Below are positions 16,747 through 25,453 of a stretch of DNA of 64,000 bases, piece after piece. The position numbers and the translations under genes are program-made. This DNA is from JASHUC01 sp963849095 (GTDB lineage: Bacteria > Pseudomonadota > Gammaproteobacteria > Steroidobacterales > Steroidobacteraceae): contig CAWKGA010000009.1 in the NCBI GenBank assembly GCA_963849095.1, forward strand, positions 310,001 to 374,000. The letters run 5' to 3'. The first letter of the stretch is position 1, and every line of letters starts with the position of its first letter. Under the pieces are notes generated by a model, which saw nothing but the letters and a program-made list of their open reading frames with translations, ran no database searches and was not told the DNA's origin.

Positions 16747-17238
16747 CTACTGCCCCTCGGCGAGCTTCTTCATTGAATCGAGCGCGCCCGTGAAAGCCTT
16801 GGTCCGCTGCTCGCGGGCCTGGGCCTTCGCCTCATCCGTAGTGAGGTTCGACTGGTCGTAGAAAAGACTGTAGATGATCTTGGATTTGTGCGGTCCCGCG
16901 GACTCCACAGCCAGCGTGCCGTGATACAGGATTTTGGAATCGGGCTGGGTGTAGGTATAAGAGCGGGCGGTCTCAGCCACCATGACCTCATTGATGCGGT
17001 CAGCGAGCCTGCGCACGGTACCTAGGCCCCCGGAACCCGAGGTGTAGGCACACTTCAGCTTCATCCAAGCCCCGATATCGCAGAAGCCCCCGACCTTCTT
17101 CCAGACCTCGCCTGCCGGGCGCGCGACGTCAACGCTCAACACGATGGTGGCGTAGTCAGCGGTCGCGGCTTCTGCGCTTGCGGCAAAAAGTCCCACGACC
17201 CCAAACGCGACCAGGCAACGAAGCATTCGATTTCTCAT
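16747..17238 (-). CDS. exported SRPBCC (START-like) family protein
   Basis: A 163-residue protein with a signal peptide of about 24 residues (MRNRMLRCLVAFGVVGLF, cleaved after AEA). The mature chain has the polyketide-cyclase/SRPBCC helix-grip pattern: VDVARPAGEVWKKVGGFCDIGAW, later SYTYTQPDSKILYHGTLAVE. Such proteins hold hydrophobic ligands. A periplasmic member is less common than cytoplasmic ones. GAGGGAGC lies about nine bases before the ATG. Confidence 0.85.
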   Translation of the reverse strand: MRNRMLRCLVAFGVVGLFAASAEAATADYATIVLSVDVARPAGEVWKKVGGFCDIGAWMKLKCAYTSGSGGLGTVRRLADRINEVMVAETARSYTYTQPDSKILYHGTLAVESAGPHKSKIIYSLFYDQSNLTTDEAKAQAREQRTKAFTGALDSMKKLAEGQ

Positions 17239-17320
17239 GAGCCAGCTCCCTCTTGTCAGTTGTTCGCGGGTAACGGGAAGGGGATTGTAACTGCGTCAAC
17301 GTCACGTGGCGACTTTCCCG

Positions 17321-18424
17321 TCACCGCATCCGCAGCACGATCTTGCCAACGAAGCGACCCGACTGCAGGTCCTTCAGAGCGTCCTGATACTGCTCGAGCG
17401 GAAAGACTCGGTCGATGACCGGGTGCAGGTGATGCATGGCGATGAAATCGTCCATGCGCCGGAAATCAGCGCGCGAGCCGACGAATATCGCCTGCGCGCG
17501 GCCCCCTTTCATGAGCAGATCGCCGGCCGGGATGACGCCGTCGTACCCCGTCAGCCCGCCGACAAGTGCGACCGTCCCCGCATCCGCCAGGCACTGCACC
17601 GATTGTTCGAGCGTCTCTTTGCCACCCAGATCGACCACGAGATCCGCGCCGTGAGAATGCGTGAGGTCGCGCACACGGTCGGCCCACCGTGGCGTGGTCC
17701 GGTAGTCGATACCGTCGCTCGCGCCGAGCGCCTGGACCCGATGCAATTTTTCCTCGGCGCTGCTCGTCACGATCACGCGGGCACCCATCGCCGCCGCAAA
17801 CTGCAGGGCGAAAGTTGCCACGCCGCCGGTGCCCTGCACGAGCACCACTTCGCCGCGCCGCAGCTCTCCTCCCTTGGTGACGGCGCTCCAGGCCGTCAGA
17901 CCGGCCGTTGGAAGTGTCGCGGCCTCCTCGTAGGAAAGTCCGTCCGGCATGGGTACGACGGCCGTGTCGGGCAGGACGATGTAGTCGCGGAACACGCCAT
18001 TCAAGCTGGACCCGTACATGCCGGCGAGATTCTTCGATGAGAACAGCCCGTCGATCCAGTCGGCGAAGTACGTGTTCGTGACCCGCTCGCCTCGATGAAC
18101 GGCCGTAACGTCCGCGCCGACGGCGATCACTTCGCCGGCCGCATCGCTCCCGATGACGTGTCCGCTGTGATCGCGCTGGGGATCTGGGCCAAGTAGATTG
18201 ACATCGTCGTGGTTGAGCGCGGCGGCATGGACTCGAACGAGGACTTCGTGTGGGCCGACGGCAGGCACCGCCGCCACGATGAGGTTCCATCGATATCCGG
18301 TGGCCACCTTCTCGAGCACCACCTCGCGCGTCGTGCGCGTGGGCGCCTGTGCCACAGCGATCGGCGGTGCGACGCCCGCGCAGAGCGCGCACGAGGCTAG
18401 AAGTGCGGAGAGTCCAACCCTCAT
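17321..18424 (-). CDS. exported zinc-free alcohol dehydrogenase-like MDR oxidoreductase
   Basis: A 367-residue medium-chain dehydrogenase/reductase. The GroES-like domain (residues 40-150) carries HAAALNHDDVNLLG and VIGSDAAGEVIAVG. The Rossmann domain has VVLVQGTGGVATFALQFAAA near residue 195. The zinc-ligating cysteine tetrad of classical ADHs is absent, as in quinone-reductase-like members. Unusually, the chain starts with a signal-peptide-like segment (MRVGLSALLASC, then AVAQA before the mature start). L-A-S-C at residues 9-12 could act as a lipobox. NAD(P)H is not normally available outside the cytoplasm, so either localisation or activity must be unusual. Close on the same strand are an exported cupin and an AhpD-like gene. 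Confidence 0.88.
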   Translation of the reverse strand: MRVGLSALLASCALCAGVAPPIAVAQAPTRTTREVVLEKVATGYRWNLIVAAVPAVGPHEVLVRVHAAALNHDDVNLLGPDPQRDHSGHVIGSDAAGEVIAVGADVTAVHRGERVTNTYFADWIDGLFSSKNLAGMYGSSLNGVFRDYIVLPDTAVVPMPDGLSYEEAATLPTAGLTAWSAVTKGGELRRGEVVLVQGTGGVATFALQFAAAMGARVIVTSSAEEKLHRVQALGASDGIDYRTTPRWADRVRDLTHSHGADLVVDLGGKETLEQSVQCLADAGTVALVGGLTGYDGVIPAGDLLMKGGRAQAIFVGSRADFRRMDDFIAMHHLHPVIDRVFPLEQYQDALKDLQSGRFVGKIVLRMR

Positions 18425-18447
18425 GGGACCTGCCGGGCGTCCCGAGA

Positions 18448-18891
18448 CTACTTCGCGCCGATCGTGAATGCTTTGCCCTTTTCGCCGACTTCGAAGATGA
18501 GGAGCTTCGCGGGCTTGGTCCGGCTCAGATTCCGAAGGACGCGATGCACGTGCATCGCCGGCTCATAGAAGTAATCTCCCGCGTTGTACGTCTTGGGCGC
18601 ATCCGGGTCGACTTGATTCTCGATCCGCCCTTCGAGGATATACGCAAAAACAGGACCGGTGTGTCGGTGTGGAGGCGACACTGTGCCAGGGGCGACAGTG
18701 AGGGTGATCACGGTGACCTGCGGATCGGCGATGTCACCCAGAGGCTCCTGCATGAGCGTTTGCACCGGCACGGTGTGCATGTTTGGCCCATGGCCCGCAC
18801 CCGCGGGCGTTTGTGCACGCAGAGCGGCGCCAGGAGCCGAGAGAAGGGTGGTGAGTGCGAGAGCGGTATTCATCTCACGGCGAGTGATCAT
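18448..18891 (-). CDS. exported cupin-domain protein
   Basis: A 147-residue protein. It starts MITRREMNTALAL, a twin-arginine-like signal (T-R-R-E-M) with a hydrophobic core and an Ala-rich cleavage region near LRAQ. The mature part is a small cupin barrel: PPHRHTGPVFAYILEG supplies the metal-binding His/His pair, and YFYEPAMHVHRVLRN the later His motif. It probably binds one metal ion, and its substrate is unknown. It lies 23 bases upstream of the exported MDR gene on the same strand, so the two are likely co-transcribed. Confidence 0.86.
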   Translation of the reverse strand: MITRREMNTALALTTLLSAPGAALRAQTPAGAGHGPNMHTVPVQTLMQEPLGDIADPQVTVITLTVAPGTVSPPHRHTGPVFAYILEGRIENQVDPDAPKTYNAGDYFYEPAMHVHRVLRNLSRTKPAKLLIFEVGEKGKAFTIGAK

Positions 18892-19050
18892 GACTCATTC
18901 TCCTTCTCAAGATGACTCGGGGGGCTCAGATCGCGAGTCTCGATAATCCGACCATTCCAGCTCTCGAAGCCGCGGCAGTATAGATCGGTCCTGAGCGTAA
19001 ATCATGGCTCTCGTAGGGGCCGGGCAAGCGGTTCCCCGTTGGGGTGGCCT

Positions 19051-19356
19051 TCAGCCCCTGATCAAATGCGTTCCGTGCGTAACTGCCGCACCTGCTCGTA
19101 GAGCAGCCGCGATGAAGGTGACCTCTGCGAGCTCCTCTTCCGTCACCCCCGCTTTGAGCGCCGCCCCTTTGTGGATTTCGAGGCAATAGGGACACTGCGT
19201 CGTCAGCGCCACTGCGAGCGCCATCAGTTCCTTATATTTTTTCGGGATGACGCCATCGGCCAGCGCCGCCTTGTCAAATTCAACAAAGGTTTTCCACGCC
19301 TCAGGCGCTTTGGCGCCCAGTGCCGGAAGCTTCTTCATGTTGGCCATGTCGTACAT
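19051..19356 (-). CDS. carboxymuconolactone decarboxylase / AhpD-like family protein
   Basis: A 101-residue all-helical protein of the CMD/AhpD fold. The CxxC motif CPYCLEIHKGAALKAG near residues 54-69 is that of AhpD-type disulfide reductases, so a peroxidase-linked or general thiol redox role is more likely than decarboxylation. No signal peptide is seen. It lies upstream of the cupin gene on the same strand with a 159-base gap. It is also a candidate partner for AhpC, since no ahpF is present here. Confidence 0.9.
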   Translation of the reverse strand: MYDMANMKKLPALGAKAPEAWKTFVEFDKAALADGVIPKKYKELMALAVALTTQCPYCLEIHKGAALKAGVTEEELAEVTFIAAALRAGAAVTHGTHLIRG

Positions 19357-19505
19357 GATTGGTTCCTCGTGATTGTTTCACTGGCCAGTACCTGCGTGAC
19401 GAGTTCGCCAGCAGGGCCGAGCACCGCGAGTAGGCACCAAGCCTCAGCAGCCCGTCAATCCGGCCGCCCCGCCAGTAGTCGGGTCAACGGTCGCATCCCC
19501 CGGCC

Positions 19506-19534
19506 GCGACACCCCCGGGGTGCCGAGGTATACT
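19506..19534 (+). promoter_or_regulatory. candidate sigma70 promoter for the permease pair
   Basis: GCGACA (19506-19511) and TATACT (19529-19534) are 17 bases apart, matching four and five of six consensus positions. They lie 46 bases upstream of the first permease start, in a 224-base gap that holds no recognisable gene. Confidence 0.45.
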
Positions 19535-19580
19535 GCCGCGGTCTCGGCGGCGAGCTGCGGTACGCCGGGGGGGGCAGCTG

Positions 19581-20735
19581 GTGAAGTTCATCCCACTCGT
19601 TTGGGCCGGAATCTGGCGCAAGCGCAGCCGCGCGATTCTCATCCTCCTGCAGGTCATCATCGCGTTCGCGCTGTTCGGCGTGCTACAGGGGCTCGCGGGC
19701 GCCGTCAACCAAGCGATCGCCTCCTCCCACGTCGATCGACTGTACGTCGGCAACAAGCTCCAGCTCGGATCGCCGATCCCGATCGCGATCGTCGACTGGC
19801 TGAAGACAGTGCCCGGTGTCCGCGACGTGACGTACCGCTACCAGTTCGGCGCGAACTATCAGCGCCCCAACCAGGGCGTACCGATCTGCGCAACCGATGT
19901 GGACTCGTTCCTCGCGGTGTATACGGAGGACAAGGTGGATCCCGCGCAGGTGCGCGCGATGCGGCAGATTCAGGACGGTGCCATCGTCGGCCTCGGTACG
20001 ATGCGCAAGTACGGCTGGAAGGTCGGCCAACGCGTGACGCTTCAGTCGGGGCTGAAGCGCACGGACGGGACGGGTAACTGGACGTTCGACATCGTCGGGA
20101 CGTGGGTGAACAGCGAGCAGGACGATGGGGATGACGTGCAGCTGCTGATCACCCACTATCGCTACGTCAACGAGTCGCTACCGACGGGCACGGCTCGCGA
20201 CACGATCAACCTCGCCGTCCTTCGCATCGCCGATCCCGCGCGCGCCACCCAGGTCGAACAGGCGATCGACTCGCAGTACGCGAACTCGTCGAACGAGACG
20301 CTCACGCAGTCGGAGCAGGAGCTGGCGGAAGCGGACCTCGCCAACTTCGGCGATATAAATGCCGTCGCGAACCGGATCGTCGGCGCCACGTTCTTCGTAC
20401 TGCTCTTTGCCACCGGGGCACTGATGATGCAATCGATCCGCGAGCGCACGCCGGAGCTCGGCGTCCTCAAGACTCTCGGCTTCTCCGACCGACGCGTGAT
20501 GGTGCTGATCCTCGCCGAGACGCTCGTGCTCTGCCTCATCGGCGCCGCGATCGGCCTCGGGCTCGGCGTGCGGCTTCTCCCGGTCGCCAATGACTACATC
20601 GGCAGTGTTACGGTGCCGTCGAGCGTCTTCGCGATAGGCCTTGCTTGCGCCGTGGTGCTCGCGCTCGCGGCAGGCGCGATGGCGGCCTGGCGCGGACTGC
20701 GGCTGCGCGTGGTCGACGCGCTTGCCAACCGCTGA
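19581..20735 (+). CDS. MacB/FtsX-type ABC transporter permease
   Basis: A 384-residue inner-membrane permease. One N-terminal membrane segment (about residues 15-38) is followed by a large MacB-type periplasmic domain. Three more helices follow near residues 265-290, 315-345 and 350-375, as in FtsX permeases. ERTPELGVLKTLGFSDRRV is the cytoplasmic coupling segment, and MAAWRGLRLRVVDALA is a typical end. Such proteins work as dimers with an ATP-binding subunit in exporting or mechanotransmitting complexes. GTG start. The second permease begins 10 bases downstream, and no ATPase gene lies next to them. Confidence 0.9.
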   Translation: MKFIPLVWAGIWRKRSRAILILLQVIIAFALFGVLQGLAGAVNQAIASSHVDRLYVGNKLQLGSPIPIAIVDWLKTVPGVRDVTYRYQFGANYQRPNQGVPICATDVDSFLAVYTEDKVDPAQVRAMRQIQDGAIVGLGTMRKYGWKVGQRVTLQSGLKRTDGTGNWTFDIVGTWVNSEQDDGDDVQLLITHYRYVNESLPTGTARDTINLAVLRIADPARATQVEQAIDSQYANSSNETLTQSEQELAEADLANFGDINAVANRIVGATFFVLLFATGALMMQSIRERTPELGVLKTLGFSDRRVMVLILAETLVLCLIGAAIGLGLGVRLLPVANDYIGSVTVPSSVFAIGLACAVVLALAAGAMAAWRGLRLRVVDALANR

Positions 20736-20745
20736 GGCCTTAAGG

Positions 20746-21912
20746 ATGCGTGCTATCCGTCAAGCATGGGCCCTCACCGTCGCCGCGATCCGCAGCATTC
20801 CGGATCGCCTCGGAACCTCGGCCGTCACCGTTATCAGCATCACCACGGTCATGGGCGTCCTCGTCGCGATGCTCGCACTGGGGCAGGGGTTGGAGCGGCT
20901 GGTCCAAACGGGTGTCAGCGCGGACCAGGCCGTCGTCCTCTCGAGCGGTGCGCAATCCGCCGTGGAGAGCACCCTGCCAAAGACGACCCTCGGCAGCATT
21001 CTCGACAAGCCGGGCATCAAACGCGACGCCGAGGGTAAGCCTCTCGTAGCCGCCACCGTATTCATGTTCATCAACGCGGTGAATCGCCAGAATCAGCGCG
21101 GTACCGTCAGCCTGTTCTCCGTCACCCCTGAATGGCGGACGATGAACCCCGGGGTCCACATCATAGACGGCCGATACTTTCAGGCGGGGCTGCACGAGCT
21201 CATCGTGAGCGACCTGATGCGCCAGCGCTTCAGGGACCTCGATGTCGGGGATGTGGTGAAAGTGCGAGGCACCCCCTGGAAGATCGTGGGTGCCTACAAG
21301 AGCGACAGCACCGCTCTCGAGGACTCGCTCATCGGGGATGCCGATACCATGCTGTCCGCGTTCCAGCAAACGACGGTCAACGTCGTGGACGTCATCCTGC
21401 AATCACCCGGCGAGTTCGCGACATTCAAGAAGTCCGTGACCAGCGATCCGACGCTCATGGCAGACGTGAAGACGCTGGCCGAGGACAACGAGGACCTCAT
21501 CAAGCCGAGGCGGAAGCTCCTCGACTTCGTCAGCTATTTCCTCGGCGGGCTGATGGGATTGGGCGCGGCTTGCGGTGCGCTCGCGAGCCTCTACGCGGCC
21601 GTCGATGCCCGGAAGGTGGAGATCGCGACGTTGCGTGCGATCGGGTTCAGCGCCATGCCGGTCGTCGTTTCGGTGCTCGCGGAGGGGATGCTGCTCGCGA
21701 TCCCGGCGGCTCTGCTCGGCGCCGCCATCGACTGGTATCTTTTCAACGGGCACGTCGTGGTGGCGCAGCAGATCACCTTTCCGATGGCCGTCACCCCGCA
21801 CCTTGTGGTGGTGAGTCTCTGCGGGGCGCTCGCCATCGCGCTCATCGGCGGGATTCTTCCTTCGATCCGGGCGGCGCGCTTGCCCGTCGCGACCGCGATC
21901 AGGGAAAGCTGA
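20746..21912 (+). CDS. second MacB/FtsX-type ABC transporter permease
   Basis: A 388-residue homologue with the same layout as the preceding permease. The N-terminal helix is around GTSAVTVISITTVMGVLVAM, followed by a MacB-PCD-type periplasmic domain. Three C-terminal helices follow, starting near FVSYFLGGLMGLGAACGAL, with DARKVEIATLRAIGFSAMPV as the coupling segment and SIRAARLPVATAIRES as the end. The start ATG at 20746 follows AAGG closely. The two permeases probably form a heterodimer, and their ATP-binding partner must be encoded elsewhere. Confidence 0.9.
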   Translation: MRAIRQAWALTVAAIRSIPDRLGTSAVTVISITTVMGVLVAMLALGQGLERLVQTGVSADQAVVLSSGAQSAVESTLPKTTLGSILDKPGIKRDAEGKPLVAATVFMFINAVNRQNQRGTVSLFSVTPEWRTMNPGVHIIDGRYFQAGLHELIVSDLMRQRFRDLDVGDVVKVRGTPWKIVGAYKSDSTALEDSLIGDADTMLSAFQQTTVNVVDVILQSPGEFATFKKSVTSDPTLMADVKTLAEDNEDLIKPRRKLLDFVSYFLGGLMGLGAACGALASLYAAVDARKVEIATLRAIGFSAMPVVVSVLAEGMLLAIPAALLGAAIDWYLFNGHVVVAQQITFPMAVTPHLVVVSLCGALAIALIGGILPSIRAARLPVATAIRES

Positions 21913-21968
21913 GCGCACCGAGGCGCCGACGCAAGATAGAGTCCGAGGCTACGAACCCGCGCAGGCTT

Positions 21969-22727
21969 CTAATACCCCACGGTGAAGCGCTTGCCGATGA
22001 AACGGGGATGCTCAGCCTCATCGACAGCTGCCACCGCAAGATCGGCGATATTGATCCCGCTATGGCCGTTCGCGTCTCGTACGGGTTCGGTGGTCGATAC
22101 GCGGTATTTGCCCGTGCGATGCGGCTGGGGCGGGGCATGCATCTTCCACCCCTGAATATCCGACGGCGGTGTGAGCACCGTCCAGCGGATGTGACTCGCG
22201 CGGTAGGTCTGCAAAGCGATCAGATGTCCGAGGATGATGCCATACATAGGGCTACCGGCGGGAAGGTGCATATGCGCGAGAATCGCTTGCCGAGTGTCAT
22301 ACATTGTCGGGGCGCCCCCGATCTGAATGACATGAGGACTATCCGGTAAGCCCGTGTAGGCTTCGACGGCGACCTTCGCTGCCCGCGCCGATACCGAATT
22401 CTCCGGCAGGTTGTCCTTGCTGTCGCCGAGCACCGAGATGATCACGGCATCCGCACCCTGTGTGATGCGTTTGAAGCTGTTCAGGTCAGTGACATCGCCC
22501 GCGACCGCGGTATAGTGAGGATTGCCGATCTTGAGCTTCGTCGGATCCCGAGCGACGCCGACGACGGTGTCTCCGCGCCTCAGGGCCTCCTGCGCAATGA
22601 CGCTGCCGATAGCGCCCGTCGCTCCGTAAATGACGATCCGCTCGCCCCTCGCCGCCGCGGATCCCATGGCCATCACCAGCAGTAACACCAGGCCACTGCG
22701 GCACAGTACGTCACAGATCCGGTTCAT
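21969..22727 (-). CDS. exported NmrA-like NAD(P)-binding protein
   Basis: A 252-residue Rossmann-fold protein of the NAD(P)H-binding/NmrA-like SDR group. The motif IVIYGATGAIGS lies at about residues 30-41, followed by VAGDVTDLNSF and ADAVIISVLGD. It begins with a signal peptide: MNRICDVLCR, a hydrophobic run, then GSAAARG. It therefore appears to be exported, which is odd for a dinucleotide-binding protein. GGGGAG precedes the ATG at 22727, chosen over an upstream in-frame start. It lies between the permease pair (convergent) and the broken permease gene. Confidence 0.85.
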   Translation of the reverse strand: MNRICDVLCRSGLVLLLVMAMGSAAARGERIVIYGATGAIGSVIAQEALRRGDTVVGVARDPTKLKIGNPHYTAVAGDVTDLNSFKRITQGADAVIISVLGDSKDNLPENSVSARAAKVAVEAYTGLPDSPHVIQIGGAPTMYDTRQAILAHMHLPAGSPMYGIILGHLIALQTYRASHIRWTVLTPPSDIQGWKMHAPPQPHRTGKYRVSTTEPVRDANGHSGINIADLAVAAVDEAEHPRFIGKRFTVGY

Positions 22728-22885
22728 CGTCCGACTCCCCTCAGCGTTCTGCCTAACCTTGCGACGCAGCAACTCGATCTCGAACCATAGCCACGCCCCT
22801 CTGCGGGACGATCATACCGCAGTCGCTCGGCTGAATCGCACATCAAAAACGGCCGGCCGAGCGGGCAGCATGACGGCGATCGCGA

Positions 22886-23539
22886 TCAACGCGCCTGAAC
22901 ACCCGTGGACACACTCTCTCGCGCGGCGCTCATCGCCGGGGGAATTGCTCCGAGTACCGCGATGACCAACGCCCAAATGACACCATCGGGGAAGTTTGGG
23001 TCCTTCGGTATGACGTTGAGAACGTGAAAGATCGAGGTTGTTCCGCCGTCTGCCCGCACTCCCGGCAGTGTATTGACTGGTAGCTTGTCACCGGCTTTGA
23101 GCTGCAGGCTCTGCGCCAGCTCCCGACTCACCAGGACGCCGGATGGGTCAGCGAAGAGTCGGTTCCACTGCTCGTTCGTGATCGGAGCATCCGACCTGGC
23201 ATGCCGCATACCCTCCGTAACCATGTAGATATCCACTCGGTCATGGGGGCCACGGCGATATCCGCCGAACCACTGCCATGCACCGACTGCCGATACACCG
23301 TTGAAGCGCTCGATCGACCTTCCCACAGCAAGGGGGAATCCCGTGTAAGGGCTCGACGGGAAACGCAAGTCCACGTAGATCTCGTCCATACGCGCCGCAT
23401 CAAGCTGGAGCTCCTTGTCTCGGTACAGACCGATCATCATGCCGAAGAGCACGAATGCAGCTGTCATGGCAATCCATGTCAGAATCGCCTCGAGCGGTCG
23501 GCGCCAAAGCGCAGCCCATATCAGCGCGGTGAACTTCAA
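22886..23539 (-). pseudogene. internally deleted MacB/FtsX-type permease
   Basis: The 217-residue frame starts MKFTALIWAALWRRPLEAIL, closely like the start of the intact permease at 19581, and continues through the first half of a MacB-type periplasmic domain. After PKDPNFPDGV it jumps straight into a final membrane helix and tail (IWALVIAVLGAIPPAMSAARE). The rest of the periplasmic domain and two membrane helices, roughly 170 residues, are missing, but the frame stays open. It is best read as the remnant of a third permease. A shortened functional protein cannot be excluded. Confidence 0.7.
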
Positions 23540-23659
23540 ACCCCTGCCCCCGAGATCAAGCGAATAGAGGTCGCAATTGCGGCCGGACCAGGCATCGGCG
23601 TGCCGGGAGCCGCGATGCTGTCCCTGGCAGCGGCCGCTCGGACCCTTCGAGCGCCGGCC

Positions 23660-24322
23660 TCACTGCCCTCGCGACTTGAGCGTTTCGAGCTCGGCCCGAA
23701 GCAGCCGCACCTCCTCCTCGATCTTGCCCAGACGGCTTGCGAGCGTCTCGCTCTCGGCCAACTCGGCCGCACGTTCCACCGCGGCATGCTCCACGACGAT
23801 CTGCGGTGGCGCCTCACCGCTGAAGAGGTGCATGTAGCGCGCCTCGCGCCGTCCCGGCTCGCGCGGGAGCCGCGCGACGAGCGGTCCTGCCTCACGCTCG
23901 AGCAGATTCTGGAGCGCCGCCTCGACCTCCGACACATCGGTGATGGGCACCATACGGCTAGCACGCGCCCGCAGCTCCCCCGGCGTCTGGGGACCGCGCA
24001 GCAGCAGCTCGCACACGATCGCGAGCTCCTGCGGCGGGAATTTCAGGCTCCCGTACTCGGTATTGCAGAACAGGTGCTGGTACTTGGGGACGCGGCTGCC
24101 GAAGCCCGAGCGCTCGAGCACCAGATGCTTGCGCGAGAGCGCATCGAGCGTGTGCTGGACGGTCGGCTCATCCAGACTCAGCACCGGATCGCGGTTGCTC
24201 TTCTGGTTGCAAGCGCTCATCAGCGCGTTGATCGACAGCGGATACTGATCGGGCGTCGTGATCTGCTTCTCGATCAAGCAGCCGATCACGCGCGCCTCCA
24301 GGGAATCGAGCTCGATACGCAT
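23660..24322 (-). CDS. yceH: YceH family protein (DUF480)
   Basis: A 220-residue protein of the YceH/DUF480 family. It contains two winged-helix repeats: LDSLEARVIGCLIEKQITTPDQYPLS at the N terminus and FPPQELAIVCELLLRGPQTPGELRARA near the middle. A C-terminal coiled coil (about residues 190-218) is rich in Glu and Leu. Function is unknown; the fold suggests DNA or protein binding. The ATG at 24322 matches the conserved MRIELDSLEARV start. Confidence 0.93.
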   Translation of the reverse strand: MRIELDSLEARVIGCLIEKQITTPDQYPLSINALMSACNQKSNRDPVLSLDEPTVQHTLDALSRKHLVLERSGFGSRVPKYQHLFCNTEYGSLKFPPQELAIVCELLLRGPQTPGELRARASRMVPITDVSEVEAALQNLLEREAGPLVARLPREPGRREARYMHLFSGEAPPQIVVEHAAVERAAELAESETLASRLGKIEEEVRLLRAELETLKSRGQ

Positions 24323-24407
24323 CGTCACCTCACGGTCTGCACTGCGGCCTGCGCTCGCCTGAATCCGCCACCGTACATGAGGCGTCGCGGGAGCTACACT
24401 GTTTCGG

Positions 24408-24698
24408 TCACACGCCCGGCACGATGCGCATATCGCGTACCGCACCGCCGTCGAGGGCAGCGAGCGCCGCCTGGTAGCCTGGGCTCTCGTGAACGGCGAC
24501 CGCGTGCTCGACGGACGGAAACTCGATGATAACGGTGCGCTCGGTCCGGCCGCGTTCGTAGGCCTTGGCGGCACGGTCCCGTGCAAGGAAGCGACCGCCG
24601 CCGGCCTCGATGGCGGGTCCGGCGAGCTTCGCGTAGGCCGCGAGTTTGGTGGAGTCGGTTACCTCGTGATAGACACTGATCCAGTAGCCCTTGGCCAT
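24408..24698 (-). CDS. DUF1330 domain protein
   Basis: A 96-residue ferredoxin-like dimeric alpha-beta barrel protein. It begins MAKGYWISVYHEVTD and contains FLARDRAAKAYERGRTERTVIIEFPSVEHAVA, the usual DUF1330 pattern. Function is unknown. AGGAG lies upstream of the ATG. The gene is divergent from the methyltransferase gene. Confidence 0.9.
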   Translation of the reverse strand: MAKGYWISVYHEVTDSTKLAAYAKLAGPAIEAGGGRFLARDRAAKAYERGRTERTVIIEFPSVEHAVAVHESPGYQAALAALDGGAVRDMRIVPGV

Positions 24699-24815
24699 GC
24701 CTGCGCTCCTGTCGAGACCTGCGTTCGCGGAAGCGGTAATGTAGCAGCCTGGTATTCATGCCGTGAAGACCGATCTGGGATGACTGGGCGGACCAGCGCA
24801 GGAGCTCCGAGATCC

Positions 24816-25412
24816 ATGTACTTCCAAGGCAGCGAAGCAAAGATCGTCCTGGGCGTCCTATTCGCCATCTATTTGATTTCGGAAATGATGATCTCGGGAG
24901 CCAAGCGGGCGGGAGGTCATAGCGGGGACCGGCCCGATGATCGCGGCTCATCGCGCTGGTTCGAGCTCGTATTCCCCTTGGGTTGGTGGATCGGCATCGG
25001 TGTCGCCTTGATTCCGGGAGTCTGGAGTCGGGAAGCCTATTTCGGGAGTGCGCCCGTATTCGGAGTCGGGGCAGTCCTCATGATCGGGGGTCTGCTGCTG
25101 CGCTGGTGGTCCGTCGCGACACTCGGACGCCTCTTCACCGTGAATGTCGCAATCCGAGCCGGGCATCGGCTGGTCGACTCGGGTCCCTACCGTTACGTGC
25201 GACACCCCGCCTATACCGCGATTCTCCTCATCCAGCTCGGCACGGCGCTGTGCCTCGGCAACCTCCTCAGCCTGATCGTGCTGGTAGTGCCTGTGTTCGC
25301 CGCGCTGTGCTATCGCATGCGCGTTGAAGAGGACGTGTTGCTGTCCGGGCTCGGGCAGCCCTATCGAGACTACATGGCGCGGACGAAGCGGCTTATTCCC
25401 GGGGTGTACTGA
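24816..25412 (+). CDS. isoprenylcysteine carboxyl methyltransferase-like membrane protein
   Basis: A 198-residue integral-membrane methyltransferase of the ICMT/phospholipid methyltransferase type with about five helices. The C-terminal SAM-binding signature is clear: GPYRYVRHPAYTAILL near residue 130 and ALCYRMRVEEDVL, then GQPYRDYMARTKRLIPGVY at the end. The substrate in bacteria is not known. The start ATG at 24816 has GGAG about 12 bases upstream. Confidence 0.9.
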   Translation: MYFQGSEAKIVLGVLFAIYLISEMMISGAKRAGGHSGDRPDDRGSSRWFELVFPLGWWIGIGVALIPGVWSREAYFGSAPVFGVGAVLMIGGLLLRWWSVATLGRLFTVNVAIRAGHRLVDSGPYRYVRHPAYTAILLIQLGTALCLGNLLSLIVLVVPVFAALCYRMRVEEDVLLSGLGQPYRDYMARTKRLIPGVY

Positions 25413-25453
25413 GCTCAAGCGCCAGCCCGAAGTGCGCTAGCCCACCGCCGCGG

